A stretch of DNA of 64,000 nt from Arthrobacter sp. StoSoilB20 (GCF_019977295.1 NZ_AP024651.1:3100001-3164000), one strand, 5' to 3'; numbered from the stretch's first letter, positions 12,401 to 21,279 are shown. Notes: generated by a model from the letters alone, not told the origin. A program made the numbers and translations.

Positions 12401-13651
12401 ACTCAAGGTTCCCAGCCTCATTCCTACGTCCTGGATGGGGCCGGGATACTCGGCGACGTCCTCGGGCAAAGGGAAGTGGGGGCCTTGGCCGGCCTCCATC
12501 AGTTGCCGCTTGCTGCCCGCGTCCTGAAGCGCTTTGCCGGGGAAATGGACCGCAGGCGCAACATCAGTGAGTCCGCGAAGACCGACGATCCCCTCGCTTT
12601 GATCATTACTGGGTGGTGCTCGTGGGCAACTGCCTTCCGCGCCGGGCCTTCGGCCTGGGCAGAAAGCCTGCTGCAGGACATTGTGCGTGATGGGCGGTCC
12701 CTGGGCATCACCGTGTTGATTTGCGGGGAGCGGGAGCTGGTCGGGGCGCGCTTCTTTGCGGCGATTCAGAACCGGGCCTATTTTCCGCTGGGCTCCACCG
12801 AGGAGGCACGGTTCCATTGGCCCCGGCTTCCGGAAGTGGAGCCAAATCCAGGGCGGGCCATCGCCACAGGCAACTTCGTAGACGGAGACGTTGTGGTGTC
12901 GCAGTTTCTTGACGCCCCGGAGGCGGGACCCTGGCCGTTCGCTCACCTTCCCCTTAAGAAGCCGCCCTTCCGCCTGCGACCACTTCCTGATCGGCTGGAC
13001 GAACAGGAATTCTGTGATGGTTTCAAGGAGTCCGGCATTACGGTGCGATCTGCCGGAGGAATATCGGACGGTGCACTGTGGATCGGAGTCGGGGGCGACG
13101 AAGCGTTGCCCGTTTCGCTGCCTCTTCGCTTAAAAGGTTCCAGCATCATCCTTGGCGGCGCCCGGTCTGGAAAAAGCACGGCTTTGGCATCACTGCGTCG
13201 CCTGAATCCTGCCGTTTCCTGGGTTGAACCGCCGGTGGGAACGTCTCCGGACTGCTTCTGGTCTACTACCGCACAGGAGGTTGAAAACCTGGACCCGCAG
13301 AGTATTTTGTTGGTGGACGACGCCGACTCACTGGGCACCCATGGGCGTCAGGCCATCACTGCCCTGAGCGGGAAGGTCCGGGGCATCGTCATGACGGCCA
13401 CTCCCGGTCCGGCGCTCATCCAACAACTGCCGCTGGCGCGCGAGCTCCAGACAGCCCGGATGGGGTTGGTTCTTGCACCGGGATCTCCGCACGATGCCGA
13501 ACTCCTGGGTGTCCGCCTGGAAACGGAGCGCCCAATGCGGCCCGGGCGCGGCTATGTGGTGGAGGGCGGAGACATACTGCCGTTTCAAGCAGTTCTTACA
13601 TCAGGTGTTCCTGCGATTGGCGACTTCTGTTCCCCCACTGAGGCTCATTAG
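9479..13651 (+). CDS. FHA-domain, membrane-anchored FtsK/SpoIIIE ATPase (EssC/EccC-like)
   Basis: A 1390-residue ATPase. After a 75-residue beta-rich region there is an FHA domain at about 90-180 (FRIGRG at 111-116, GMSREHAVL at 126-134), two hydrophobic segments at about 213-256, and an FtsK/SpoIIIE module with Walker A GTTGSGKSE (598-606), FIDFKGGSG, Walker B LVLVIDEF (701-708) and ATQRPQG. A second ATPase-like domain near 954 has a degenerate loop (GSPTSGMHS, no lysine). A third near 1226 has GGARSGKST and LLVDDADS. FHA, membrane, then three ATPase domains is the plan of EssC, the type VII secretion motor of Firmicutes. The ATG follows GGGAAG; an in-frame GTG at 9398 would add 27 residues. 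No WXG100 or other secretion gene is nearby. Confidence 0.85.
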   Translation: MTLECTLVRGPAAADSSAPEELTIKVPAGTSGTRLQSILGEERGTGPLEVDGQDISEMTVGRPPLVSGAIIVDGPAPRQAAAPLPLPLPLLLLVHSGPSAGAVFRIHRGRFRIGRGTAEISLPDPGMSREHAVLDVSSTAMTLSREGAGNPTFVDGRPVRQAAVTSQSRILCGNTVFSVTTETSLLPQISKDAGRSVEEPLEVAHAGRQGNRAAIILTAILPLIAGIGLAVATGMWMYLGFTAISALTLLVPFIAGRKNRRDCAAAVARAAQEDLVRRQRCSPSAAELAVMASGGSTAAAPDARSAPAEPGSSSFQPPGRLAGAPVLVEPGTWIRLGTANAMANIRLAPDDPTFNAPEIGSAAVTLDPELPTVVLDGPHHHVDSLLRFMMMQMAAFPGAAQTPVVVLGSVGRLPLSARFLPGVTLATTYEAALASIRRPVSGTRGLLVIIEHTASEDKNSLKLVLGAAERNGWQVVLCGPSDERSGPLIKLSHSGTKGTLEVAGERRNFVPDLVPMGVFDAFCRGMSSQGRHQGAVPQQSVPEQCALAALLPFGTRRVLLRWEGNAKVPGLAAVLGQDRHGPLTFDFKRDGPHLLVAGTTGSGKSELLRTLVASMALTYSPEHTTFLFIDFKGGSGLRPLAGLPHCVGLLTDLGRHHLDRALTSLRSEIRYREELFAAAEVTDLDQYHRAAADNYPAIPHLVLVIDEFRMLIEEAPGALRELMRVATIGRSLGIHLVMATQRPQGALTADIRANVASSIALRVQSEAESTDIINSKVAASIPADIPGRAYLVRASSVPEEFQSASLAVPHGTLVTGGPGVGVPRLVHATTLVLNGGPLQQSPLPDPLRDQADSIADEGVRQLLAAVKDAWHRHGGSLPRQPVAAPLPSAIPWAEVLFPVPDTKLPVHRDATSAIPARIETEPWSIGPLAWVDKPTRQVVETLQWSPTKDGHLAMIGSPTSGMHSCFRAVSAMLATQGSQPHSYVLDGAGILGDVLGQREVGALAGLHQLPLAARVLKRFAGEMDRRRNISESAKTDDPLALIITGWCSWATAFRAGPSAWAESLLQDIVRDGRSLGITVLICGERELVGARFFAAIQNRAYFPLGSTEEARFHWPRLPEVEPNPGRAIATGNFVDGDVVVSQFLDAPEAGPWPFAHLPLKKPPFRLRPLPDRLDEQEFCDGFKESGITVRSAGGISDGALWIGVGGDEALPVSLPLRLKGSSIILGGARSGKSTALASLRRLNPAVSWVEPPVGTSPDCFWSTTAQEVENLDPQSILLVDDADSLGTHGRQAITALSGKVRGIVMTATPGPALIQQLPLARELQTARMGLVLAPGSPHDAELLGVRLETERPMRPGRGYVVEGGDILPFQAVLTSGVPAIGDFCSPTEAH

Positions 13652-13716
13652 GTTCCCCAACCGAGGCCCACCAAGCCCCGCAACTGAGGCCCACCAGGTC
13701 CCCCAACCGGGCAAGC
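13631..13716. repeat. 23-bp imperfect tandem repeat, about 3.5 copies
   Basis: Units begin at 13631, 13654, 13677 and 13700 (the last partial) and share a core close to CAACTGAGGCCCACCAGGT. The first unit contains the last codons and the TAG of the FtsK-like gene, and the last reaches the 3' end of the converging small membrane-protein gene. The array thus fills the convergent intergenic gap. It may be a member of a dispersed repeat family. Confidence 0.75.
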
Positions 13717-14216
13717 TAGAGGACCCCGGACGTGCCGCCGGTGCGCGAGGCGTAGGCAATGACGTCCTTGTGGAAAAGGAAAACGATCGCCGCAATGGCG
13801 GGGATGATCATGGCCAGACCCGGCACCACGAGACCGCCGGTCATGGTGGGAAAGCCTATGGTGAGGACGAACAACTGTGCCACAAGGGCCGCTGCCCGGG
13901 TCCAACGGTATCCACGGAAAAGAAAGTGGCCCACCGCGAACAGCCACACGGAGAAGGCCAAGAGCAGCCCCAGCGTGAAAACGGCGCCCCAGAAGGTCAG
14001 CACCGGAGCACCGGTAAGGAGTTGGTACGCGTACCAAGCCGCTGCACCCATCAGGGCCAGGGCTTCGAGAAGGACAACGGCTGAAATTACCGCGACCCCA
14101 CGGGGCCGACGGCCCGCTGTGGAATTGCTCATTTCGTCGTTTGCCTGCGCATCGGAATTTTCACCCGGCTGCTGTCCGGAAGCGGGCTGGGATGGGTTTA
14201 CGGGAGGTCTTGACAC
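13716..14216 (-). CDS. Small four-helix membrane protein of unknown function
   Basis: A 166-residue protein with a hydrophilic Pro/Gln/Asn-rich N-terminus (1-38) and four hydrophobic segments, starting with GVAVISAVVLLEALALMGAA and ending with a segment before FLFHKDVIAYASRTGG. I do not recognise a catalytic motif; it resembles conserved actinobacterial membrane proteins of unknown role. The GTG at 14216 lacks a clear ribosome site, and an internal ATG at codon 29 would remove the disordered part and leave about 138 residues, so the start is uncertain. It converges with the FtsK-like gene across the tandem repeat and diverges from whiB1. Confidence 0.7.
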   Translation of the reverse strand: MSRPPVNPSQPASGQQPGENSDAQANDEMSNSTAGRRPRGVAVISAVVLLEALALMGAAAWYAYQLLTGAPVLTFWGAVFTLGLLLAFSVWLFAVGHFLFRGYRWTRAAALVAQLFVLTIGFPTMTGGLVVPGLAMIIPAIAAIVFLFHKDVIAYASRTGGTSGVL

Positions 14217-14359
14217 ACTGGCACACTACCGGACATAGTCGTCTAGCAGTGAGGGCACTGGCGGCTGATGTGATGCATCGCTCACGGATTCCGGGCATTT
14301 CGACCACTAACACCCCTTGTTTACAAGGCGTTAACATGAAACGCTTGACTCAGACGACC

Positions 14360-14382
14360 AAGGGGGCCCATGCGGGCCCCTT
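14360..14382 (+). other. Hairpin in the whiB1 leader region
   Basis: AAGGGGGCCC and GGGCCCCTT can pair around ATGC with one bulged G, followed by TCCTTT. It lies 70-95 nt before the whiB1 ATG with no gene ending upstream on this strand. It could act as an attenuator or mark the end of a short RNA; the function is inferred from position only. Confidence 0.4.
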
Positions 14383-14454
14383 TCCTTTGGAGCCTCTCGT
14401 GAATGTTTTCACAAAAGGCCTATCTAGTTCTCACGAATGGAGTGACTGATCAGC

Positions 14455-14703
14455 ATGGATTGGCGTAACCGCGCAGCCTGCCTCGACAAGGACCCGGAGC
14501 TCTTCTTCCCAGTCGGCAACACCGGACCAGCACTTCTGCAAATCGAGGAAGCCAAGAGCGTCTGCCGCCGCTGCCCCGTAGTGGACACCTGCCTGCAGTG
14601 GGCGTTGGAGTCCGGACAAGACGCCGGCGTTTGGGGCGGGATGAGTGAAGATGAGCGTCGCGCTCTGAAGCGTCGCGCTGCCCGCGCTCGTCGCGCTTCC
14701 TAG
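14455..14703 (+). CDS. whiB1: WhiB1-type iron-sulfur transcription factor
   Basis: An 82-residue Wbl protein. The four cysteine ligands of the [4Fe-4S] cluster are in RAACLDKDPELFF, then VCRRCP and DTCLQWAL (C-x2-C-x5-C spacing). The GVWGG turn is followed by a basic tail ERRALKRRAARARRAS that should bind DNA. WhiB1 responds to nitric oxide in mycobacteria and binds the primary sigma factor. The ATG follows a GGAG 13 nt upstream. The adjacent convergent gene is the PdtaS-like kinase, the same pairing as M. tuberculosis Rv3219-Rv3220c, which supports the WhiB1 rather than a generic Wbl call. Confidence 0.93.
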   Translation: MDWRNRAACLDKDPELFFPVGNTGPALLQIEEAKSVCRRCPVVDTCLQWALESGQDAGVWGGMSEDERRALKRRAARARRAS

Positions 14704-14715
14704 ACCCAAATACTA

Positions 14716-14754
14716 AAGAAGGCCGCGGACCATTTGGTCCGCGGCCTTCTTTTG
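14716..14754 (+). terminator. Strong rho-independent terminator after whiB1
   Basis: A perfect 17-bp stem (AAGAAGGCCGCGGACCA and its complement) with a 2-nt loop, followed by TTTTGTT on the plus strand. The A-rich left flank would also give T residues on the minus strand, so it could also stop minus-strand transcripts such as pdtaS. Confidence 0.9.
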
Positions 14755-14864
14755 TTAAACCTCGGCGTTGCGTGCGCCCTCCATTATTGGTGGGCAAGGT
14801 TCTTTAGTTAAACCTTGGCCCTGTGTGCGCTCCCCCATGTTTCGTGGCCAATCACAGTCAAAAG

Positions 14865-16334
14865 TCAGGCTCGGGCCAGGTTCAATACGATTTCGACGGC
14901 GGTCCCGCCCCCATCGCGCGGGCTCCATTGGATGGATCCACCGAGCTCGCTTGTCACCAGCGTGCGGACAATCTGCAAACCCAGGCCCTCGGTGTACTGA
15001 CCATCCGGCAAGCCAACACCGTCATCGGCAATGGTCACGGTCAGGAATTCATCATTTCCGTCTCCGTCGGCCCGGTCAGCCAGGAGCCATACGGTCCCTG
15101 TGCGCCCCTCAAGGCCATGCTCCACGGCATTGGTTACCAGTTCGTTAATGACCAGGGCCAATGGTGTGGCGAAATCGCTGGGCAGTTCACCGAACAACCC
15201 GGAGCGTTCGGTTCGCACCTGCTGGGATGGCGATGCGACCTCGGCTGAGAGCCGGAACTGCCGACCTATCAACTCATCAAAATCAACACTCTGCGTCAAC
15301 CCCTGGGAAAGGGTTTCATGGACGAGGGCAATGGTGGCCACACGCCGCATCGCTTGTTCCAGGCCCTGCTTCGCTTCGTCGCTGACCATGCGGCGCGATT
15401 GCATGCGCAGGAGGGCCGCAACAGTTTGAAGATTGTTCTTTACCCGGTGATGGATCTCGCGGATGGTGGCATCCTTGGTGACGAGCTCCATTTCCCTGCG
15501 CCGCAGTTCAGAGACGTCCCGGCACAGGACCAAGGCACCGAAACGGTGTTGTTCATCGCGCAAGGGAATGGCACGCAGGGAAAGGCTAACGCCGCGGGAC
15601 TCAATCTCGCTCCGCCAAGGCATGCGTCCGGTGACAACCAGCGGCAGTGTCTCGTCCACCATCCGGCGGTCCTTAAGGAGCCCGGCAGTGACTTCCGCCA
15701 GTGACCGTCCCTCAAGCGACTCAACTTCGCCGAGTCGCCTGAAAGCCGATACACCGTTGGGGCTCGCGTACTGAACAATCCCCTCGGCGTCCAGTCTGAT
15801 GAGCCCGTCCCCCACGCGTGGTGCGCCACGGCGTGATCCTGTGGGAGATGCGAAGTCCGGCCAGAGTCCCAGCGTGCCCATGCGGAGGAGATCATAGGCA
15901 CACTGACGGTATGTCAGTTCCAGCCTCGAGGGCATGCGTGAGCTGGACAAATCCATGTGGGATGTCACGACGGCCAGCGTCCTGCCATTGCGCACCATGG
16001 GAACAGCTTCAACACGCAGGGCCATCTCGCTGCTCCAGCTTGTTTCGCTGGAGCGTTCGATCGAGCGGCTGTTCCATGCCTTGTCCACCAGCGGGCGGAG
16101 ATCGGAACGGATGCCCTCACCCACGAAGTCCGCATGAAACACCGTATGGGATGTCGACGGACGGACGTGGGCGAGGGCTATATAACCGAACTCCGGGTGC
16201 GGGAACCACAAAGCAAGGTCCGCGAATGCCAGGTCGGCGACCATCTGCCAGTCACCGACGAGGAGGTGCAGCCATTCGGCATCCCCAGGCCCGAAATCAG
16301 CGTGTTCCCTGATGGGGTCTGTAAAGATTGCCAC
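14865..16334 (-). CDS. pdtaS: Sensor histidine kinase, PdtaS type
   Basis: A 489-residue soluble histidine kinase with no membrane segment. Residues 1-150 fit a GAF-type sensor domain and about 170-275 a PAS domain (GIVQYASPNGVSAFRRLGE). The HisKA_2 dimerization box is EIHHRVKNNLQTVAALL (from 293), with the phosphoacceptor histidine at 295 or 296. The ATPase N-box VINELVTNAVEHGL and the G-boxes ADDGVGLPDG and TEGLGLQIV follow. In mycobacteria PdtaS phosphorylates the antiterminator-type regulator PdtaR, which is not in this window. The GTG start has GGAGG 4 nt upstream. It converges with whiB1 as in mycobacteria. Confidence 0.92.
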   Translation of the reverse strand: MAIFTDPIREHADFGPGDAEWLHLLVGDWQMVADLAFADLALWFPHPEFGYIALAHVRPSTSHTVFHADFVGEGIRSDLRPLVDKAWNSRSIERSSETSWSSEMALRVEAVPMVRNGRTLAVVTSHMDLSSSRMPSRLELTYRQCAYDLLRMGTLGLWPDFASPTGSRRGAPRVGDGLIRLDAEGIVQYASPNGVSAFRRLGEVESLEGRSLAEVTAGLLKDRRMVDETLPLVVTGRMPWRSEIESRGVSLSLRAIPLRDEQHRFGALVLCRDVSELRRREMELVTKDATIREIHHRVKNNLQTVAALLRMQSRRMVSDEAKQGLEQAMRRVATIALVHETLSQGLTQSVDFDELIGRQFRLSAEVASPSQQVRTERSGLFGELPSDFATPLALVINELVTNAVEHGLEGRTGTVWLLADRADGDGNDEFLTVTIADDGVGLPDGQYTEGLGLQIVRTLVTSELGGSIQWSPRDGGGTAVEIVLNLARA

Positions 16335-16365
16335 TGCACCTCCATTTGCGACGCCGGGATTGCCC

Positions 16366-19300
16366 CTAGCGTCGAACGATTGACCTCAAGAGCCTTAATG
16401 CTACCGACAGTGAAGCCATGTCGTCGGCTTCGAGCGCGTTGACCTCGTCAAACATGGTCTTGGCACGGCCGAGTTGCTCGGCATTCTGCCCTTCCCAGGC
16501 CTTCAGGCGATCTTCAGCGGAGGCGCCTGACTCCGTAGACTCAAGCACCGACATCGTCATATCCGCGACAGTTGAATAAAGGTCGTCGCGAAGGGCAGCC
16601 CTGGCCAGGGCCTGCCAGCGGTCATCACGCGGCAGTGAACTGATCCGTTCCAGCAACGAATCGACGTGGAAGCGGTTGAACACCGTGTAATAGACGTGTG
16701 CGACGGCTTCGACGCTGCCACCGCCGGTCTGGGCGATCCTGGCAATATCCAACAGCGCGTAACTTTCGAACAGCTCTGCCCACCTGTGGGCAAGGTGTTC
16801 GGGCAAATCCCAGCTGCGTGCTTTCTCAAGCCAACCCGAGATGCGTGTCTTGTCTTCGCCGCGGAGGTAGTCCAGCAATTTGGCCCGCAAAGGAGCCAGC
16901 ATCGGCTTGAACGATTCCACAACCTCGGAAATCGGCTGCGATGCCATTCCTTGCCCAAGGATCCATCGAACGGCCCTGTCGAGCAGCCGGCGGATATCCA
17001 GGTGGACTTCGCTCCAGTGCTCAGTCGGGAACGATGCGGGCAGTGCATTCAACTCCGCCACCATGGGATCGAGATCGTAAATTTCGCGCAGGGCAACAAA
17101 TGCCTTGGCAACTGCGACCTCATTGGCCGATGTTTCTTCAATGGCGCGGAAGGCAAAGGTTATGCCGCCCAGGTTGATGATGTCGTTGGCCACTACGGTT
17201 GCGATGATTTCGCGGCGCAGCGGGTGGGTGTCCAGTTCGGCGTCGAACTTCTCGCGCAACTGCTTGGGGAAGTAGTTCCGGATGGTCTCCGCAAACCAAG
17301 GGTCGTCGGCAAGGTTGCTATCACGCAGTGCCGCGCCGAGTTCGATCTTGGCGTAAGCCGCCAGGACTGCCAGTTCAGGCGATGTCAGGCCCTGACCTTG
17401 TTCCAGCCTTGCACGAAGCGTCTCTGTGGTGGGCAGAGCTTCGAGATCACGCTTGAGATCGGCGGACTTCTCCAACCAATCCATCAGCCGCTCATAGCTG
17501 GGACTCCACTCGGCAACCCGCGTCCGGTCATTCAACAACAGGATATTTTGGTCGATGTTGTCCTGGAGGACTAGTCGTCCCACCTCGTCCGTCATGTCTG
17601 CCAGGAACCCGGCCCGCTCTGCTGCCTCAAGCTTGCCGGCAGCGACCATGCGGTCCACGAAGATCTTGATGTTCACTTCATGGTCGGAGCAGTCCACACC
17701 GGCCGAGTTGTCGATTGCATCAGTGTTGAGGATGACCCCTTGCAGGGCAGCTTCGATGCGCCCACGCTGCGTCAAGCCGAGGTTTCCACCTTCTCCCACA
17801 ACCTTGACCCGCAGATCACGCCCGTCCACGCGAATGGCGTCGTTGGCTTTGTCCCCTACGGCCGCATGTGTTTCTGTGCTTGCCTTGACGTAGGTTCCGA
17901 TGCCGCCGTTGTAGAGGAGATCCGCCGGAGCCAGCAAAATCGCGCGAAGGAGTTCAGGCGGGCTCAGCTGTGTGGTGCCGTCGGGCAGGCCCAGCGCCTT
18001 ACGCACTTGGTCGGAAACCGGTATGGTCTTGGCCTGGCGCGGGTAGACGCCCCCACCTTCACTGATGAGTGAACGGTCGTAGTCATCCCAGGAAGACCGG
18101 GGCAGTTCGAACAGCCGCTGACGTTCCTTGAATGATGCTGCGGCATCCGGTGTGGGATCAAGGAAGATGTGGCGGTGGTCGAAGGCGGCCAGCAGCCTGA
18201 TGTGACGGGACAGCAGCATTCCGTTGCCGAAGACGTCACCGGACATATCACCAACACCGACCACCGTGAATTCTTCGGTCTGTGTATCCAGATCGAGTTC
18301 ACTGAAGTGCCGCTTGACTGATTCCCATGCTCCGCGGGCTGTAATTCCCATGGCTTTGTGGTCGTAGCCCACCGAGCCGCCCGAGGCAAAGGCGTCTCCC
18401 AGCCAGAACCCATACTCGGCTGCGAGTCCATTTGCGGTGTCGGAGAACGTCGCAGTTCCCTTGTCAGCTGCCACCACAAGGTAGGAGTCGTCGCCGTCGT
18501 GGCGAACAACGTCCGACGGCGGGACGAGCCTTTCGCCGTCCGCTGAGGTCACCAGGTTGTCAGTGATGTCCAACAGGCCCCGGATGAAGGTCTTGTAGCT
18601 TTCGATTCCTTCCGCCATCCAGGCTGCCCGGTCGATCGCCGGTTTGGGCAACTTCTTTGCGAAGAAACCTCCCTTGGCACCCGTCGGAACGATCACAGCG
18701 TTCTTGACGGTCTGGGCTTTCACCAGGCCAAGGATTTCGGTGCGGAAGTCTTCGCGGCGGTCGGACCAGCGGAGACCACCGCGGGCGACCTTGCCGAAAC
18801 GCAGATGCACGCCTTCAACCCGGGGTGAGTAAACCCAGATCTCATACATGGGGCGCGGGAAAGGCAGCCCGTCAATCGACGTCGGGTCCAGCTTGAAGCT
18901 GAGGTATTCCTTGTTCTGGAAGTAATTGGTCCGAAGGGTGGACTCAATGAGGTTCACGAAGGTACGCAGGACACGGTCAGCGTCCAACGTTGCCACCTGC
19001 TCGATGGATTCGGCCAAGGCCAGCCGTGCCGCTTCCTGGCGTTCGGACCGAAGTTCTTCAGGTACCGCGGGGTCGAACCGTGCGGAGAAGAGCTCGTTCA
19101 GGCCACGGGCTACATCGGGGTTGCCCAAGAGAGTGTCGGCGATGAAACCGAAGGAGTTGGTGTTCCCCATTTGCCGCATGTACTTGGCGTAGGCGCGGAG
19201 GACCACTACCTGACGCCAATGCATTCCTTCACGCAGCACCAGCCGGTCGAAGTTGTCCGACTCTACGGATCCCGTCACGGCGGCACCGAAGGAATCGCTC

Positions 19301-21222
19301 AAGAGTTCCCCCGTAGCAAGGGGGTCGACGCCGGCAGGGTACTTAAGTCCGAGGTCGTAAAGGAAGAAGTCACGGTGATCGGAGGTTTCGATCTCGAAGG
19401 GACGTTCATCCAAAACTTCAAGGCCGAGGTTGTGGAAGTAGGGAAGGATCTGGCTCAGGCTCTTAGGCTCCATGAGGTAGAGCTTGACGCGGGCGTCCTC
19501 CTCCAAAGCTTCGCCGGCACCTTCAGGCAGGTACACGTGTACCCCGGGTTTGACCTGCTTCGGTGCCTCCCCCGCCCTTTCAGCCTCGGCTCCGTACTTT
19601 TCGAAGCGCTCGATGTCCTCCAGGGCGTCTTCAACTTCGTAGTCCACGCGGTAGCCTGCGGGAAATGCCTCTGCCCACAGCGCGGACAGGACGTCGGCGC
19701 TCTCTGCCGACCGGTGCTCGCGGAGGACCTCGGTGATACCTTCACTCCAGGAACGGGATGCCCTCATGAGCCGGTGTTCCAGCTCGGCAACGTTGACTTC
19801 GGCCAGCTCAGCGGTGCGCGGCAGCCGGATCCTGAAAAAGACCCGGGCCAGGGCAGACTCAGTGATCCGGGCCTCGTAATCGATGCTCTCGGCTTGGAAG
19901 GTTTCCCGGAGTTCCTGTTCGATCCGAAGGCGAACGCTGGTGGTGTAACGGTCCCGGGGCAGGTACACCACGGCCGACATGAAGCGGCCGTAGATGTCAG
20001 GGCGAAGGAACAGCTTGGTTCGGCGTCGTTCCTGCAACCGCTGGATTCCAGTAGCGGTTGCCGCCAGGTCCGGTATCTCGATCTGGAACAGTTCATCGCG
20101 CGGGTAGGTCTCAAGGATGCCCAGGAGGTCCTTGCCCGAATGGGAGTCGATCGGGAACCCGGCGTTGCGCAGAACAGCATCCACCTTGTCCCGGACAATC
20201 GGAATGTTGCGCACGGAACCGGTGTAGGCGCTTGTTGCGAACAGCCCGATGAAACGCCGTTCCCCATTGACGTTGCCCTGGGCGTCGAAGCTCTTGACTC
20301 CGATGTAGTCAAGGTAGGCGGGCCGGTGGACAGTCGACCGGGAATTGGCTTTGGTAATGACCAAGGCACGCTTTTCCCTGGCGCGTTTTCGTCCGGCGTC
20401 TGTGAGGTGTTGAACCTGGCGCGTGGCGTCCCCGGCGCGCAGGAGCCCAAGGCCGCTGTCTTCACGGAGTTGCAGAACGTCCTCGCCATCCTGGTCCACG
20501 AGGTCGTACTCGCGGTATCCGAGGAAAGTGAAGTTGCCGTTGTCGAGCCAGCGCAGGAGATCCTGCGCCTGGCGAAGTTCGGCGATCTGCTCAGGGTGTG
20601 AGATGCCCCCAAGAGCTTCGGCGAGCTCAAGTGCCTTACTGCGCATCTTGGGCCAGTCTTCGACCGCTGCACGGACATCGCCCAGAACGCGCTGGAGTCC
20701 TTCGACCAATGCTGCACGGGCGTCGTCGCTGACACGGTCAATCTCAACGGCAATCCAGGATTCCATGTGCGAGGAGTTGTCGCCGTCACCCAAAAGATGG
20801 GCCACGCTTGGAAGTGCAGCGGTGTCGCCACTGGAAATACCGACGTTGGACGGGACCCGGGAGATGTTCCGGAGCTCCCCGGAAACACGGTCGCGGGTGA
20901 CTACGAACAATGGGTGCATGACAAGCCGGATCGCGCAGTTTTGACGAACGAGTTCTGCGTTCACTGAGTCCACGAGGAAAGGCATGTCGTCGGTGACGAT
21001 ATACACGACACCTCGGTCAGCTTCACCGGAAATTTCGACGACGGCGTTGCCCGGCATCCGCGACTGGGCGACTTTCTTGTGATTTGTCGCCCGCGAGATC
21101 AGCAGCTCAGCCGAATAGGCGCGTGCGTCCTCCTCTGCGAGGTGTTCATAGTAGTCACCGAAGAAACCTTCACGGACAACTGCTGCTTCAGACCGATCCT
21201 CCACGCTGGATCCTGACGACAT
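16366..21222 (-). CDS. gdh: NAD-specific glutamate dehydrogenase, large type
   Basis: A 1618-residue enzyme of the L_180-type class that deaminates glutamate to 2-oxoglutarate with NAD. The N-terminal half carries regulatory ACT-like regions (for example VVYIVTDDMPFLVDSVNAEL near 72-92). The catalytic part in the second half shows ARGGLRWSDRREDFRTEILG, then PTGAKGGFFAKK with the expected lysines, GVGDMSGDVFGNGML, and VVGEGGNLGLTQRGRIE. Length and order match actinobacterial homologues such as Rv2476c. GGAGG lies 9 nt before the ATG. It stands upstream of pdtaS in the same orientation with a 31-nt gap, so co-transcription is possible. Confidence 0.95.
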   Translation of the reverse strand: MSSGSSVEDRSEAAVVREGFFGDYYEHLAEEDARAYSAELLISRATNHKKVAQSRMPGNAVVEISGEADRGVVYIVTDDMPFLVDSVNAELVRQNCAIRLVMHPLFVVTRDRVSGELRNISRVPSNVGISSGDTAALPSVAHLLGDGDNSSHMESWIAVEIDRVSDDARAALVEGLQRVLGDVRAAVEDWPKMRSKALELAEALGGISHPEQIAELRQAQDLLRWLDNGNFTFLGYREYDLVDQDGEDVLQLREDSGLGLLRAGDATRQVQHLTDAGRKRAREKRALVITKANSRSTVHRPAYLDYIGVKSFDAQGNVNGERRFIGLFATSAYTGSVRNIPIVRDKVDAVLRNAGFPIDSHSGKDLLGILETYPRDELFQIEIPDLAATATGIQRLQERRRTKLFLRPDIYGRFMSAVVYLPRDRYTTSVRLRIEQELRETFQAESIDYEARITESALARVFFRIRLPRTAELAEVNVAELEHRLMRASRSWSEGITEVLREHRSAESADVLSALWAEAFPAGYRVDYEVEDALEDIERFEKYGAEAERAGEAPKQVKPGVHVYLPEGAGEALEEDARVKLYLMEPKSLSQILPYFHNLGLEVLDERPFEIETSDHRDFFLYDLGLKYPAGVDPLATGELLSDSFGAAVTGSVESDNFDRLVLREGMHWRQVVVLRAYAKYMRQMGNTNSFGFIADTLLGNPDVARGLNELFSARFDPAVPEELRSERQEAARLALAESIEQVATLDADRVLRTFVNLIESTLRTNYFQNKEYLSFKLDPTSIDGLPFPRPMYEIWVYSPRVEGVHLRFGKVARGGLRWSDRREDFRTEILGLVKAQTVKNAVIVPTGAKGGFFAKKLPKPAIDRAAWMAEGIESYKTFIRGLLDITDNLVTSADGERLVPPSDVVRHDGDDSYLVVAADKGTATFSDTANGLAAEYGFWLGDAFASGGSVGYDHKAMGITARGAWESVKRHFSELDLDTQTEEFTVVGVGDMSGDVFGNGMLLSRHIRLLAAFDHRHIFLDPTPDAAASFKERQRLFELPRSSWDDYDRSLISEGGGVYPRQAKTIPVSDQVRKALGLPDGTTQLSPPELLRAILLAPADLLYNGGIGTYVKASTETHAAVGDKANDAIRVDGRDLRVKVVGEGGNLGLTQRGRIEAALQGVILNTDAIDNSAGVDCSDHEVNIKIFVDRMVAAGKLEAAERAGFLADMTDEVGRLVLQDNIDQNILLLNDRTRVAEWSPSYERLMDWLEKSADLKRDLEALPTTETLRARLEQGQGLTSPELAVLAAYAKIELGAALRDSNLADDPWFAETIRNYFPKQLREKFDAELDTHPLRREIIATVVANDIINLGGITFAFRAIEETSANEVAVAKAFVALREIYDLDPMVAELNALPASFPTEHWSEVHLDIRRLLDRAVRWILGQGMASQPISEVVESFKPMLAPLRAKLLDYLRGEDKTRISGWLEKARSWDLPEHLAHRWAELFESYALLDIARIAQTGGGSVEAVAHVYYTVFNRFHVDSLLERISSLPRDDRWQALARAALRDDLYSTVADMTMSVLESTESGASAEDRLKAWEGQNAEQLGRAKTMFDEVNALEADDMASLSVALRLLRSIVRR

Positions 21223-21279
21223 CTACAAACGCCTCCATCACATGTTGATTGCTGCGACTCTGCAGCCCACATTTTGAGC

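Noticed and set aside
19171..20601. Plus-strand open frame of 476 codons opposite the glutamate dehydrogenase gene
   Set aside because: Antisense shadow of a clear gene, composition unlike a real protein, no ribosome site.
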